Notes under the pieces: generated by a model
Told to the model about the DNA's origin: nothing
Seen by the model: only the letters and a program-made list of their open reading frames with translations
Database searches by the model: none
Part shown: piece after piece, positions 37,501 to 46,555 of the stretch
Position numbering within the stretch: the first letter of the stretch is position 1
How the letters are laid out: each line of letters begins with the position of its first letter
Program-made: the position numbers and the translations under genes
Origin: Ochrobactrum quorumnocens
Lineage (GTDB): Bacteria; Pseudomonadota; Alphaproteobacteria; Rhizobiales; Rhizobiaceae
Assembly (NCBI RefSeq): GCF_002278035.1
Contig: NZ_CP022605.1
Span: forward strand, 868,001 to 932,000
Direction of reading: 5' to 3'
DNA length: 64,000 nucleotides

Positions 37501-40500
37501 CCAACAACAATCTGACCTTCAATATCGCAGGCAACTTCACCAATACCTCGACCGGCCTCGTTTATGCGGGACAGGATGGCCATCTTTATGTGGCGGGTGA
37601 TCTTTTAAACGATCAGGGTGCAATCCTGGTTGGGCAAGACTTGATCATTGCCGCAAATTCCAGTGGTGGCCGCAATCAGTCGATCACCAATGTCTCCGGC
37701 CTGATCAAAGCCGAGCGTGATGCAACAATTACCACGGCCAATCTGACAAACAAGCGCAGTTCGGTTCCGACCTGGTCCACTGTTGTCGTGAGTAACGACG
37801 CTATTGCGAAGTTTGAGCTTAATCCTGAAACCTGGGGTAAGCCGCTTGGCCATATTTTTGCAAATTCGGCCACCAATGCACCGCTTAATCTTTATCCTGG
37901 TGAAGACTATGCCGAGCTTGCCTGGATGGCGCAGCTTTATGGCGTGATCACCTTTTCCGATGGCACGTCCTATCGCACGCAAAGCCTTCAGTCCTATGAC
38001 GAGAATACGCCCTGGAATTGGGGTAAGAGCCTGGACAGCGTTGCTGAAATGCGGAGCTGGCTACTGTCGCGTTATCCGGGTGACGGAAAAGGCAACATTC
38101 TTCTGACGCCGGACCTGCAGAGTAAATCGGTCATCATTGTTAACAAGAGCGATCCGTTTGCCTGGACCTTCACCTGGGATGAAGGCACTCAGATGCGGCA
38201 GTCGATTGTAGAGCAGCAGTTCGACAGCAACCTTTCGCCCGAAGCGCTCATCCAGACTGGCCGCAATCTCAATATCGATGCGACGATCCTTAACAATGCT
38301 TACAGCTCGATTGAAGCGGGTGGAAATGCAAAACTAACCGGATCAGTTCTCAATAACGAAGGTGTCGCGCTCTATCGCACTGTGACTTCGACGTGTGAAG
38401 CGACAGGCGGCTGCGAAGCCTATGACGCCAATGGCAATCGAGACGGTGTCAACGATCTCGACAAAGGCAATTCTCGTGTTACCGGCCAAAGCATTGTTGG
38501 CGGCGCGTTCGGAAACATCAAGGCGGCTGGCAATATGGACGTCAGTGGCTTTGCCACTGTCAACAACACATCCGCTGAAGGCTCGATTGCTGGCGGCGCA
38601 CAGCTTTCAACGGCGCCTGCTACGGATGATCCGACCACCATACTCAATGGAATGACTGCAGGTGGCGCACTTTATACGCCAAATGCGGCGCTTAATGGTT
38701 TGTCGGCCAATGGGACACCGCTTGTCGGTGATGATCTGATTGCAGCTCTTGGTAATTCTGCACCAAAGCCTAATTCGGGCGGGTTTGGCGGCACAATTCC
38801 AGGCCAGCTATTCCTTTACGAGACCCGCGCTGAATTCCTCGACGTGGGCAAGTTCTATGGCTCGGGTTATTTTATCAACCGCATCGGTTATAAGCCTGAT
38901 CGGGAAATCCCGTTTCTGGGAGATGCCTATTTTGAGAACCAGCTGATCGATCAGCAACTGCGCCAACTCGTCAATCAGGGGCTTGGCAAAGGTTCATTTA
39001 TACCAGGAAGTGATGCCATCGAGCAGATGAAGACGCTGCTTGATCGGGGTGTCGACTTTGCCAATGCCCATGGTCTGACGATCGGTGAGAAGCTCTCGCC
39101 CGAACTCATTGCCAATCTGACCGAGACGATGGTCTGGTATGAGAAGAAGACGGTGAACGGCATCGAGGTGCTGGTTCCAACAGTCTACATCGCCAATGTC
39201 GATAAGGCGAACCTGACGGTTGCTGGCGCAATCATCTCAGGTGACACGATTGATATGAATGTCGGTGATGTCAGCAATTCTGGCATTATCCAGGCTAAAA
39301 CCGACTTAAAGCTTGATGCGACCAACATCACCGCTATGGGTGGCAGCTTTACGGCCGGAAACAACGTGTCGCTGTCGGCCTCGCAAAATCTGACGATTAG
39401 TGCAGCCGAGATGCAGATCGGCAATGAGACTTTCGTCAAATCCGGCAGTGGTGTTGAGGCCGGCGGCAATGCGAGCCTTGCAGCTGGTAATGACCTGAGC
39501 CTGCGCGGTGCAGAGGTCAAGGCAGGCAATGATGTCGATCTTACCGGGCAAACTGTAACGCTCGACACGGCAAAAGCGACCAATAATGGTTCCGACAATG
39601 CCATCGGCACCACTGTTCAATCGGGCAAAGACACAACGATCACCGCCAAACAGGATGTGAACGTTATTGGTTCCAATGTCGCAGCAGGTGGCAACCTTGG
39701 CATTCAAGCAGAAGAAGGCTCCGTCAATGTTGTCGCGGCAGGCGTTGAGAAGAAGGTCAATGGCGTTGCGGGCACCCGCATGTCGCAGACCGATTCCACC
39801 TTTGCACAAACATCCAACCTGTCGTCTGGTGGTGACACGTCCATCAAAGCGGGCGACGATATTCTGATATCAGGTTCAAAGGTGAAGGCAGGCGGTGACG
39901 CCAGCCTCGAAGCCAAGGACGATATCAACATCACGGTTGCCCAACAGCGCACCGAAACAATCGGCTCGGAAGTCAAGCAGGGCTCCGAAACTCATATTGG
40001 CTCGGAAATCAGTTCTGGCGGCTCGGTCAGTGTTGCAGCCGGCGACAAGGCGGATGCAGACAATTCCCATGATCTCAATATTATTGGCTCGAAAATTGAT
40101 GCCAAGGGCAAGGTTGATCTCAGCGCTACCGACAATGTCACCATCGCAGAAGCGCGAGATACAGGCTATTCGCAGCTTGATACGAGTTCAAAGGGCATAT
40201 TCAGCAAGAAGGAAAGCCATAGCCGTACTGAAACCGAAACGGCGGTTGGATCATCGATCAGCGGTGGTGACGGTGTCGATATCAGCTCCGGCAAAGATAC
40301 GACCATATCTGCCTCGAACATTCAGGCAGGAACAGCCGATAACAAGGCTGATCTGAATATCGATGCAGGGGGCGATCTGATTATTGCGTCCGGCAAAGAC
40401 ACCGTTGAAACGGATGCTTCCAAATCGAAGTCAGGCCTTTTGTCGAAGAAGAGCGACAAGAGCCACGTTTACGATGAAACGACGGTTGCATCCGAACTTG

Positions 40501-43500
40501 GCGCATCTGGCAATGTGAACCTCAATGCTGGCGACAATGTCGTGATTGCAGGCTCCAAGGTCACGGCTGGTGACGATATCGCCATCGAAGGTGATAGCGT
40601 CTCGATCATCGGTGCGCAGGAACAGCACGATGCCTCGTCGTCGTCCAAGAAATCCGGGCTTGGTGCAGGTTCCGGCGACGGCTTCTATTCGGTCTGGGGC
40701 AAAGAAGAAAAGAGCAGCAAAGAAAACATCGTTGCAAATGTCGGTTCTCAGCTTTCGGCCGGAAATGATGTTTCCATCAAAGCCCGCGAGACTGATGTCA
40801 ATATTATCGGCTCCCATGTGCAAGCCGGCAATGACATTGTGCTGGAAGCCGGACGAGACGTTAACATTCTGCCCGGTGCGGAAAGCTATGCATCCGAAGA
40901 CAAGGAAAAGCGCTCTGGCTTTGGTGTTCAACTGAGTTCCGGCAACGGTTCAGCCTCGATCGGCATTGGATTTGGTTCAGCAAAGACAGAAGCCAGCGAA
41001 GGCGCAGAAACCAATGCGGTTTCAAGCCTGAGTGCAGGCCGGGATGTGATCATCACGGCGGGCCGTGATGCCAATCTTCAGGCGGCTCAGGTTGTTGCTG
41101 GATCCACTGTCGACATTCTCGCTGAACGAGACGTCAATCTGCTCTCGGCGCAAGACAAGACCAATTATGAATTCATGCATCAGGAACTGTTTGTCGGTGT
41201 TACCGCAACAGTCTCATCGCAGGCAGCAGCAGCCGTCGGCAATGCCTACGAAGCTGGAAAAAGGGTGGGTGAAGGTAGTACAGCCAATTCCATCGCGATG
41301 GCGACTATCGCTGGGATTAACGGCAAGTACGTCTATGATACGCTCGTAGATGGACAGCCATTCAAACCGGGCCTTTTGCAGAACGGCCCGCTCCTGAGCA
41401 CATCGCTCAGTGTGGGCTTCCAGTATTCGAAGAACAGTGCCGAGGGATCGACATCGACACCTGTGCCGACCACGATCAGTGCGGGCGATACAGTCATCAT
41501 CGAGGCAGGCCGCGATATCAATGCGGTCGGTGCGCAGGTCAGCGCGGGTTATGATCAGTACGGGCTTCTGACAGGCGGGAGTGGTGATATTGCGCTGATT
41601 GCTGGCAATGACATCAATCTGGAAAGTGCCAAAGCAACCACTGAAAACTCCAACAAGAATGTCTCTGGCGGAGCTTCTTTTGATCTTCTGACCAATGGCG
41701 TCAGTTTCAACTACGGTCAGGGGAAAGGTAACGATACCACCGTCACCAATATCAATACGCATGTGACAGGCAGCGGAACTGTCTATGTCAACTCCGGCAA
41801 TGACACAAACCTGCGGGGTGCGACGGTTTCCGGTGAGACCGTGATTGCTGATATTGGCGGCGATCTGAACATTGAAAGTCAGCTTGATACCGCGACAGCC
41901 AAGGCCAATCAGGTCAATGTCAGCGGTGGTGTTGGAACGAACGCTCAAGGCAACATGACCGGCGGCATCTCCGGCTCTTACCAGACAGCCAAGGGTGATG
42001 CGGCAATCGTCTCCGAACAATCCGGCATTCATGCAGGCGAAGGTGGCTTCGACATAAAGGTCGACGGCAACACCAAGCTGACCGGTGGTCTGATCACGAG
42101 CGAGGCCGATCCTGAAAACAATCGCCTTGAGACTGGAACGCTCGAGTTCGAAGATCTCGACACGCATTCCAAATGGAAAGCCGACACCTATGGCGGTGGC
42201 TTCGGCGCAAGTGGTCCGCTCGTCTCGCCGCCGATCAAGGAAGGCGAAAGCGAAACTGGAAAGGCGCTTTCAGCAATCTCTCCAGGCGAGATCATCATTA
42301 CTGATCCCAACAATCAGCAGCAGAACATTGATGATCTGCGGCGCGATACGACAGATACTAACACGTCGTTGCCCGGAATTCCTGATCTTCAGAAACTCCT
42401 CAGTGAGCAGCTGAAGACGCAGCAACTTTACGACGATGCGGCTGCCAAAGCGGCCAAGATGATCGGAGACTATGCTTCAGACCGATTTGCTGAGGCATAT
42501 AAGAACAAAAACACTGAAGAGATGGAATTCTGGAAGGAAGGCGGAACCGGGCCGGCCATCCTTCACGCCATCGCGGGCGGACTCCTGGGTGGCGTTACCG
42601 ACTTCAATGGAATGCTCTCCGGCATGCTCGGCGGTGCGTCATCAGCCTATCTTGCACCGAAGATCAAGGAACTGGTTGCAGAATTTGTTAAAGAAGCTGG
42701 CGTCACCGGTTCGGCTGCCGACTTCATGACCAACTCTATCACAGGGTCTATCCTACAAGGTTTGGGTGGTATCGCCGGCGGAACCGGTGCCTCGTACGCA
42801 GGGAATGCCTTTCAATACAATTATCTAACACACGAACAACGCGCCAAGGAGATTGAAGAGCTCAAAGCGTGTAACGGTGACCAAAACTGTCTTCAAACTG
42901 TAGCTAGGGCTTATCATGAGCTGAATGTCAGTCAGGAAAATGAACTAATTGCATGTAAAACAAAGGAGTGTGTGGACGCAATTGTTGCCAGTCTTGCAGA
43001 TTCTGCTGAAACGCTAGCAGACGATTATCAGCAACTGCTAAAACTATCTCGAGAGGCTGCTGAAAGTGCGCTCACTTTTCAGCAAATGGACATAGTTACT
43101 GGACAAACAGACTTAACCCGAGATATTGCGTACGCGTATTTCACCGCCGCATTCTGCGAAGCTAACCCTGGCGACAATTGTAAGCGCACTGGAGGATTAC
43201 TCTATGCGTCAAATCAGTCCCTAGTAGAAGCAGCCTACGGGGCTCTGGCTGGCTCGAGGCCGAGAGGAACGATAAAGCAGGATGAAATAAATCTTAATGA
43301 AACGGCACCGGCAACGTCAAAAGCTACCGCGGCTGACGTGGAAAACTATTTTCAGCAGAACAGGCAGTATTGGTCGAGTGATCCAATAGTAATAAACGGA
43401 AATAAGGTCTACCAGCGTAATGACCTAATAGATCCGAAATATGTTGATCCTAAAACAGGAAAGACAAATCTCGAATTGATGCAGTCTGGCCGAGCACCTA

Positions 43501-43703
43501 TCGGGCCCGACGGGAACCCAATTAATTTGCATCATATGACTCAGTCTCAATCGGGACCGATTGCCGAACTGACACAAACTTTTCACCAGAAGAATTCTGG
43601 TACAATACATGTCAATACATGGGACATCCCATCTGGTATAAATCGTGCTGAATTTGCGAAATGGCGGCGCGAATATTGGATAAACAGAGTAAATGATTTC
43701 TAG
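34584..43703 (+). CDS. cdiA: CdiA/FhaB-like two-partner-secretion exoprotein with C-terminal nuclease
   Basis: 3039 residues. There is an extended signal region (residues 1-57, hydrophobic core CVASLLSGLLVFQPVLLQ). The TPS domain at ~60-300 contains NPGLILNNHN and, at 168-179, NPNGITCDGCGF with a CxxC pair. About four ~93-residue repeats lie at ~475-790, followed by long FHA-type beta-helical repeats (AGNDVxLxA) to ~2500. The conserved pre-toxin region at ~2640-2740 contains GGLLGGVTDFNGMLSGMLGG. A YNYLTHEQ motif near 2746 may be the counterpart of VENN and precedes two Cys pairs. The variable toxin tip begins around 2915. The start follows AGGATCGGCC. It is exported by the upstream pore, and a SUKH-like immunity gene follows 9 bp later. 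Confidence 0.93.
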   Translation: MKNFAYRHYFSRVTGFSKGTKRTHRWFDPAAFARKCVASLLSGLLVFQPVLLQAQQLTPDVNAPIGNQPGVGVAPNGVPLVDIVTPNGQGLSHNKYGDFNVGNPGLILNNHNSELGTSKLGGVTPGNANLKNSGPASVILNEVTSGNRSALQGATEVFGGRADVIIANPNGITCDGCGFINTPRAALTTGTPDIDGTGHLTGFTVQGGDVTFGSKGANFASGDGAVDLFDIVSRRVQIDGPVNGKHLRLSAGRQKFDYATGEATALDGADDAGEFAIDGSALGAMQADRIKIVVTDKGAGVRMRNDMAANAGELTLSADGKISLGNASGRDGVSVQSKSRQVEAKKITSKKKVVVKAAKGITVEAVSADEDVILSTDTGLLSIAGDAASLGNIELTSSGAIVTGNVAAGKNASLQAGQGITAGQIIADGAVNLAATSGNIALSGTAKAGGSALTVTATSGSISAASLVSFNNMALTAGADIATGDILSGGTLIASARSVNAANVVSGVDFAATDAANGAIKLKTSGDMRIEATGAIDVASLLSAGNLNINGTALAARNVTSHGVTKIAGDTNVSGQILGGGNVDIAGANIKAGGILSGVDFAASQSALNGPIILSNSGNVTLAAVAGLIDVGTILSAGNVLADAATFKSGNVTSHGETNISGTTAISGQLLSGSDITIKGASIDLGTAVAGVDLNALANGNVVLANTSHALNLTATAGNLTAQRLLSSGAAFASATDNLSANALAHGDLDLTAGGTLRLSGQSLVGGNATLNAAALNLGTLVSGVDFAATEQSSGSLILKTGAPGTGIMVLNASNGSITADQLLSGGDLKAKAQQDITYNSLQSFGSADLNSLSGTISLDKNTVVKGDIALTLQSLDLSNDRSKLATAGTLIVNAASANLANSTLTFGGLTLNLSGIADASNAKIRAVTTDGGSGNIAITAQTITTTTATAILAANDLTLTLASLTNPGQLAANNNLTFNIAGNFTNTSTGLVYAGQDGHLYVAGDLLNDQGAILVGQDLIIAANSSGGRNQSITNVSGLIKAERDATITTANLTNKRSSVPTWSTVVVSNDAIAKFELNPETWGKPLGHIFANSATNAPLNLYPGEDYAELAWMAQLYGVITFSDGTSYRTQSLQSYDENTPWNWGKSLDSVAEMRSWLLSRYPGDGKGNILLTPDLQSKSVIIVNKSDPFAWTFTWDEGTQMRQSIVEQQFDSNLSPEALIQTGRNLNIDATILNNAYSSIEAGGNAKLTGSVLNNEGVALYRTVTSTCEATGGCEAYDANGNRDGVNDLDKGNSRVTGQSIVGGAFGNIKAAGNMDVSGFATVNNTSAEGSIAGGAQLSTAPATDDPTTILNGMTAGGALYTPNAALNGLSANGTPLVGDDLIAALGNSAPKPNSGGFGGTIPGQLFLYETRAEFLDVGKFYGSGYFINRIGYKPDREIPFLGDAYFENQLIDQQLRQLVNQGLGKGSFIPGSDAIEQMKTLLDRGVDFANAHGLTIGEKLSPELIANLTETMVWYEKKTVNGIEVLVPTVYIANVDKANLTVAGAIISGDTIDMNVGDVSNSGIIQAKTDLKLDATNITAMGGSFTAGNNVSLSASQNLTISAAEMQIGNETFVKSGSGVEAGGNASLAAGNDLSLRGAEVKAGNDVDLTGQTVTLDTAKATNNGSDNAIGTTVQSGKDTTITAKQDVNVIGSNVAAGGNLGIQAEEGSVNVVAAGVEKKVNGVAGTRMSQTDSTFAQTSNLSSGGDTSIKAGDDILISGSKVKAGGDASLEAKDDINITVAQQRTETIGSEVKQGSETHIGSEISSGGSVSVAAGDKADADNSHDLNIIGSKIDAKGKVDLSATDNVTIAEARDTGYSQLDTSSKGIFSKKESHSRTETETAVGSSISGGDGVDISSGKDTTISASNIQAGTADNKADLNIDAGGDLIIASGKDTVETDASKSKSGLLSKKSDKSHVYDETTVASELGASGNVNLNAGDNVVIAGSKVTAGDDIAIEGDSVSIIGAQEQHDASSSSKKSGLGAGSGDGFYSVWGKEEKSSKENIVANVGSQLSAGNDVSIKARETDVNIIGSHVQAGNDIVLEAGRDVNILPGAESYASEDKEKRSGFGVQLSSGNGSASIGIGFGSAKTEASEGAETNAVSSLSAGRDVIITAGRDANLQAAQVVAGSTVDILAERDVNLLSAQDKTNYEFMHQELFVGVTATVSSQAAAAVGNAYEAGKRVGEGSTANSIAMATIAGINGKYVYDTLVDGQPFKPGLLQNGPLLSTSLSVGFQYSKNSAEGSTSTPVPTTISAGDTVIIEAGRDINAVGAQVSAGYDQYGLLTGGSGDIALIAGNDINLESAKATTENSNKNVSGGASFDLLTNGVSFNYGQGKGNDTTVTNINTHVTGSGTVYVNSGNDTNLRGATVSGETVIADIGGDLNIESQLDTATAKANQVNVSGGVGTNAQGNMTGGISGSYQTAKGDAAIVSEQSGIHAGEGGFDIKVDGNTKLTGGLITSEADPENNRLETGTLEFEDLDTHSKWKADTYGGGFGASGPLVSPPIKEGESETGKALSAISPGEIIITDPNNQQQNIDDLRRDTTDTNTSLPGIPDLQKLLSEQLKTQQLYDDAAAKAAKMIGDYASDRFAEAYKNKNTEEMEFWKEGGTGPAILHAIAGGLLGGVTDFNGMLSGMLGGASSAYLAPKIKELVAEFVKEAGVTGSAADFMTNSITGSILQGLGGIAGGTGASYAGNAFQYNYLTHEQRAKEIEELKACNGDQNCLQTVARAYHELNVSQENELIACKTKECVDAIVASLADSAETLADDYQQLLKLSREAAESALTFQQMDIVTGQTDLTRDIAYAYFTAAFCEANPGDNCKRTGGLLYASNQSLVEAAYGALAGSRPRGTIKQDEINLNETAPATSKATAADVENYFQQNRQYWSSDPIVINGNKVYQRNDLIDPKYVDPKTGKTNLELMQSGRAPIGPDGNPINLHHMTQSQSGPIAELTQTFHQKNSGTIHVNTWDIPSGINRAEFAKWRREYWINRVNDF
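36000..36950 (+). repeat. Tandem ~93-residue repeats in CdiA
   Basis: The motif SGVDFAA or a variant recurs with its first codon at 36099, 36372, 36651 and 36930, that is, periods of 273, 279 and 279 bp (91-93 residues). Between anchors come LLSAGN/ILSAGN and GNVTSHG-like segments in the same order. It is the N-terminal part of the filament. Confidence 0.65.
43330..43703 (+). other. CdiA toxin tip: LHH-type HNH/EndoVII nuclease domain
   Basis: The last ~120 residues contain YQRNDLIDPKYVDPKTGKTN, then NLHHMTQSQSGPIAEL with the LHH at residues 2982-2984, a later TFHQKNSGTIHVN, and the YW near the end. This is the pattern of the LHH family of HNH/endonuclease VII-fold toxins found at the ends of CdiA, Rhs and other polymorphic toxins. 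It would cut DNA in a target cell (family knowledge). The frame is intact. Confidence 0.75.
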
Positions 43704-43712
43704 GAGGCCGAT

Positions 43713-44135
43713 ATGGCAGAAGAAATTTCAAACATTATTGAAGAGGTTAATAGCCTCGATGATCCTACGAAGAGATCGCTTCCGTTGCCAGATGATGCTC
43801 TCATTCACAGATATGAGATTGCTACCGGGATTGGTTTTTCCCCAGACTACAAGGAGTTTCTAAAGAATGTTAGCAATGCATTTGTCGGTTATCTCTCGCC
43901 ACTCACATTAAACGAAGAAATGGGTGGCGTGTATGGAGAGCTATATACGACAATCCAACATGCCCGATCGATAGGCTTGCCAGCTGACTGGTTACCGATT
44001 TGTGAGGACAATGGAGACTATTATTGCATTACACCCGACGATTCTGTTCGTTTCTGGAGCCATGATGGTCCGTCGAGTGAGGCTTGGCCAAATCTATCAG
44101 CTTGGGCAAACGAAGTTTGGTTGCAAGGCAATTAA
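43713..44135 (+). CDS. SMI1/KNR4 (SUKH)-like immunity protein
   Basis: 140 residues, acidic. The SUKH fold is suggested by YEIATGIGFSPDYKEFLKNV, then LPADWLPICEDNGDYYCI near the middle and WSHDG with an acidic end. SUKH proteins commonly neutralise nuclease toxins, including the LHH type. The start is 9 bp after the cdiA stop with GGAGG within that gap, so it is coupled to cdiA. It should protect against the LHH toxin (inference from position and fold). Confidence 0.85.
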   Translation: MAEEISNIIEEVNSLDDPTKRSLPLPDDALIHRYEIATGIGFSPDYKEFLKNVSNAFVGYLSPLTLNEEMGGVYGELYTTIQHARSIGLPADWLPICEDNGDYYCITPDDSVRFWSHDGPSSEAWPNLSAWANEVWLQGN

Positions 44136-44377
44136 ATACAGATATGTTGCAAAATACGGTTGGTACGGAGCGCGCTTTAACTGGGGACAAGTTTATACAG
44201 TGATCGCTGTGAAGTGTTGTTTAAGCGAAGATGACACCTTTTCGCTTGAGCATCATGTGAACGAGTTTGATACCAACCGAAATGCTATCGGTAGCGGCCT
44301 TATGCTTTAAGCGCAGTACGTCACTGGATAAAGTTGGGGCTCTCATAGGCAAGCGTTCGCTGTAGAGCCCCTATAAT
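44136..44377. other. Region between cdiI and an IS110 remnant, with hairpin
   Basis: An overlapping frame through 44310 has no recognised domain; it may be a scrap of an old immunity gene. GGGGCTCT (44336-44343) and AGAGCCCC (44364-44371) form a perfect 8-bp stem just outside the IS110 fragment. It lacks a T-run. Confidence 0.4.
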
Positions 44378-44719
44378 CTAGCAACTTGTTTAAGTTTGGC
44401 TTTGTTGGCTCCATGAGGCGCCGCTTTTGAGGATCGCGTTTGCGATTGTTACGAGCCTTCTTGCGACAGCGACGATAACGAGCTTGTGGGGTTTGCCACG
44501 CTCTTTCAGTCGTTGTGCGACTGATTTCAGAACGAGGTTGTGATACGCAGCGGCGAGTGCGGCCTGATACAAGACATGGCGAAGTGCTCTCCGTCCTCCC
44601 GCGATCATGCGCTTGCCTCGCATCGTTCCGCTGCCATAGGGCACAGGAGCAAGACCTGTCATTGCAGCTGCTTCACCTGATGTCATTTTGCCCAGTTCCG
44701 GCATTTCCGCGATTAGCAT
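44378..44719 (-). mobile_element. IS110-family transposase, 3' fragment
   Basis: On the minus strand the frame reads MLIAEMPELGKMTSGEAAAM, then TGLAPVPYGSGTMRGKRMIAG and the GKPHKLVIVAVARRLV end, the transposase_20 domain of IS110/IS116/IS902 transposases. The same ~340-bp sequence, nearly identical, occurs at 62412-62753. The N-terminal DEDD domain is missing, so it is not autonomous. On its upstream side the sequence switches abruptly to unrelated DNA. Confidence 0.85.
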
Positions 44720-44997
44720 AACCGACAGTGTAGACATTTTGTATTGTTTTGGGGGTCTATGAACAAGGTGGTTCATGCGGTTGCAGAATCTGTTGAATGT
44801 GTGTGAGTTTGGGTTCCGTTGCAAAAAATTGGCCGGCGCTGACCTGATGTGATGGAGGGCCTCTCCTCCCGGCACCGCGATGTGCGAAGATATAGGATGT
44901 CGAATTCATTTCAGGACACAGATGTTACTTGGCATCACAAAGATCAGCCAGGACAACTGCATCTTGTTTCGCGTAAACATCATACAGCACCGGGTCC

Positions 44998-45813
44998 GGC
45001 ACCGTTACGTTAACCTGCCTACGGACATATCCCGGACTTTGATGCTGTTTCAAGCGGATTACAGGCCAGCGATATCGCGCCAGATAGTATTGGCGGTTTG
45101 GCGTAATTCTCGGTGAATGGCAGAGGTGAAGCGGTGGCGGGGAAAATGATGAAGGTTATAAATCGGGTCGTGAGTGGATGCGAAACGTTGCAAGTGCCGA
45201 GCTGACTTGAAGCGCTTCATGCCGCGCTCTCGCCGTCTTATCGGTTGATGTGAATTTTCGGCCCGATTGTTCAAACCCTTGTGCTGGCGATGATCACAGA
45301 CCGTGAGACCGATCTCACGAATGGCGGCGCCATAAGAGCCAAGCTTGTCCGTGACCATGACACGGGGAACTGCGCCCTGACGTGACAAGAGTTTGCGGAT
45401 AAAGCGCCTCGCAGCTCTGGTATCGCGGCGTTTCTGGACCAGCACTTCCAGCACAAAGCCATCCTGATCAACGGCGCGCCACAGAAAGTGCCGTTCTCCG
45501 TTGATCGTCACGACAGCCTCATCGAGATGTCATTTGTCACCAAGGCGCGGTGTGCGGCGACGGATTGTATTGGCATAGTCTCGTCCGAACTTCTCAGCCC
45601 ACTCGCGCACTGTCTTGTGGGTAACGATGATCCCTCGGTATGCCAACATGTCTTCGACCATGCGAAAGCTCAGTGGAAACCGGAAATACAGCCACACTGC
45701 TTCGGCAATAATCTCAGGTGAAAAGCGATGGCGGTGGTAAAGCGAGGAGCGACGGTCGTGCATGCTCTCTTATCCACCGCTGAGACTTACATCAAAGTTA
45801 AGGTTACGGTGCC
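44998..45813 (-). mobile_element. IS6-family insertion sequence
   Basis: The ends GGCACCGTTACGTTAACCTG (left) and, inverted at the right, GGCACCGTAACCTTAACTTT match over most positions. The length of 816 bp is typical of IS6 elements. The expected 8-bp target duplication is absent (CCGGGTCC left, ACAGTACG right), so the element may have formed a rearrangement or recombined after insertion. Confidence 0.8.
45059..45763 (-). pseudogene. IS6-family transposase with an in-frame stop
   Basis: The first 77 residues (HRFSPEIIAEAVWLYFRFPL, TVREWAEKFGRDYANTI) are the HTH part. A TGA at 45530-45532 stands where IS6 transposases have the Trp of GDKWHLDE. The same frame then continues with HLDEAVVTINGERHFLWRAV, the DDE domain through to the end, in good shape. 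A single TGG-to-TGA change is enough to explain it. Without readthrough it is inactive. Confidence 0.85.
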
Positions 45814-45911
45814 ACAGTACGGTGAGCCTCAGATTGTTGCCTAATGGGCAATATGAATTTGATACACTAATCCCTGAAAAATCGTCTAGATTCTAGTAAA
45901 TTGGTGATAAA

Positions 45912-46340
45912 ATGCAGATAATTGGGAAGGTTATACGAGAATTTCGTGGAAGGTCATTTTATATTGAACGTCATATAGAGTGTAATTGTTTGGCGGTATT
46001 TATCGGAACAATCGACGATATTTGGTTTTCGATCACGATTAGTGAGGGGCTTGTCCAGATATTGAAAGAAAATGAGCCGGAGATTAAAGGGGTAGATGAC
46101 ATCTTGGATGATTATGCATATCCAGTTTTTGCATTGAATGGTTTCGAAAGATACTTTGGTAAGAAAATTTCAGCTTTATATTCCTATAAGATGAATGAGA
46201 AAGTAAATATATCAGTAGGGTTATATATTGAATGTGAGGATCGTGGGTTTACTATTTGGGAGGAAAACGATTGTTTAAAATTATGCCATGGAAAGAACGA
46301 GGGAATACTGGATACTTCTCACTTAAAGAGAATATTTTGA
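45912..46340 (+). CDS. Probable immunity protein of the WHH-like module
   Basis: 142 residues encoded by markedly AT-rich DNA, unlike the CdiA fragments around it but like other immunity genes here. It contains SFYIERHIECNCLAVFIGTI and DDWYAYPVF-like segments (LDDYAYPVFALNGFERYFGK). No family is recognised. Intact frame; ATG after TTGGTGATAAA. Its position directly after the toxin remnant and before the next CdiA fragment is the main reason for the call. Confidence 0.6.
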   Translation: MQIIGKVIREFRGRSFYIERHIECNCLAVFIGTIDDIWFSITISEGLVQILKENEPEIKGVDDILDDYAYPVFALNGFERYFGKKISALYSYKMNEKVNISVGLYIECEDRGFTIWEENDCLKLCHGKNEGILDTSHLKRIF

Positions 46341-46555
46341 AATGAAGCATTTTTCGTAAGGGTCTGCAAGTCGGTCGAAACGGGTGCAGCTAATTGAAAT
46401 AGAAGGAAGCCGTACCACTATAGAAACACCGAAGCTTTCCAGCGAGATTCCCGGCGTTGAACACGCTAGGCAATAAGCTTGAGATGCTTACGCTCTACCG
46501 TTACCAGAGAAATTAACGGCATTAAGGGCGTTCACAATGTCGCGTGCCTTGCGGG

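Larger units (their letters stand above)
44843..45844 (+). pseudogene. WHH-like nuclease toxin remnant split by the IS6 element
   Basis: Before the IS6 element (to 44997) the frame reads SSRHRDVRRYRMSNSFQDTD, then TWHHKDQPGQLHLVSRKHH. This resembles the TWHH-x-D...LVPxxxH core of WHH-family HNH/EndoVII toxins. After the element (45814) the same frame gives QYGEPQIVA and a stop at 45842-45844. The IS6 element is 816 bp, a multiple of three, so both parts are in register. The upstream CdiA-like part is missing (a stop lies at 44840). An immunity candidate follows 67 bp later. The short match makes this a moderate call. Confidence 0.5.

Noticed and set aside
34752..42167. Long antisense frames (up to 361 codons) inside cdiA
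   Set aside because: Shadows of repetitive cdiA codons; compositions mirror the sense strand.
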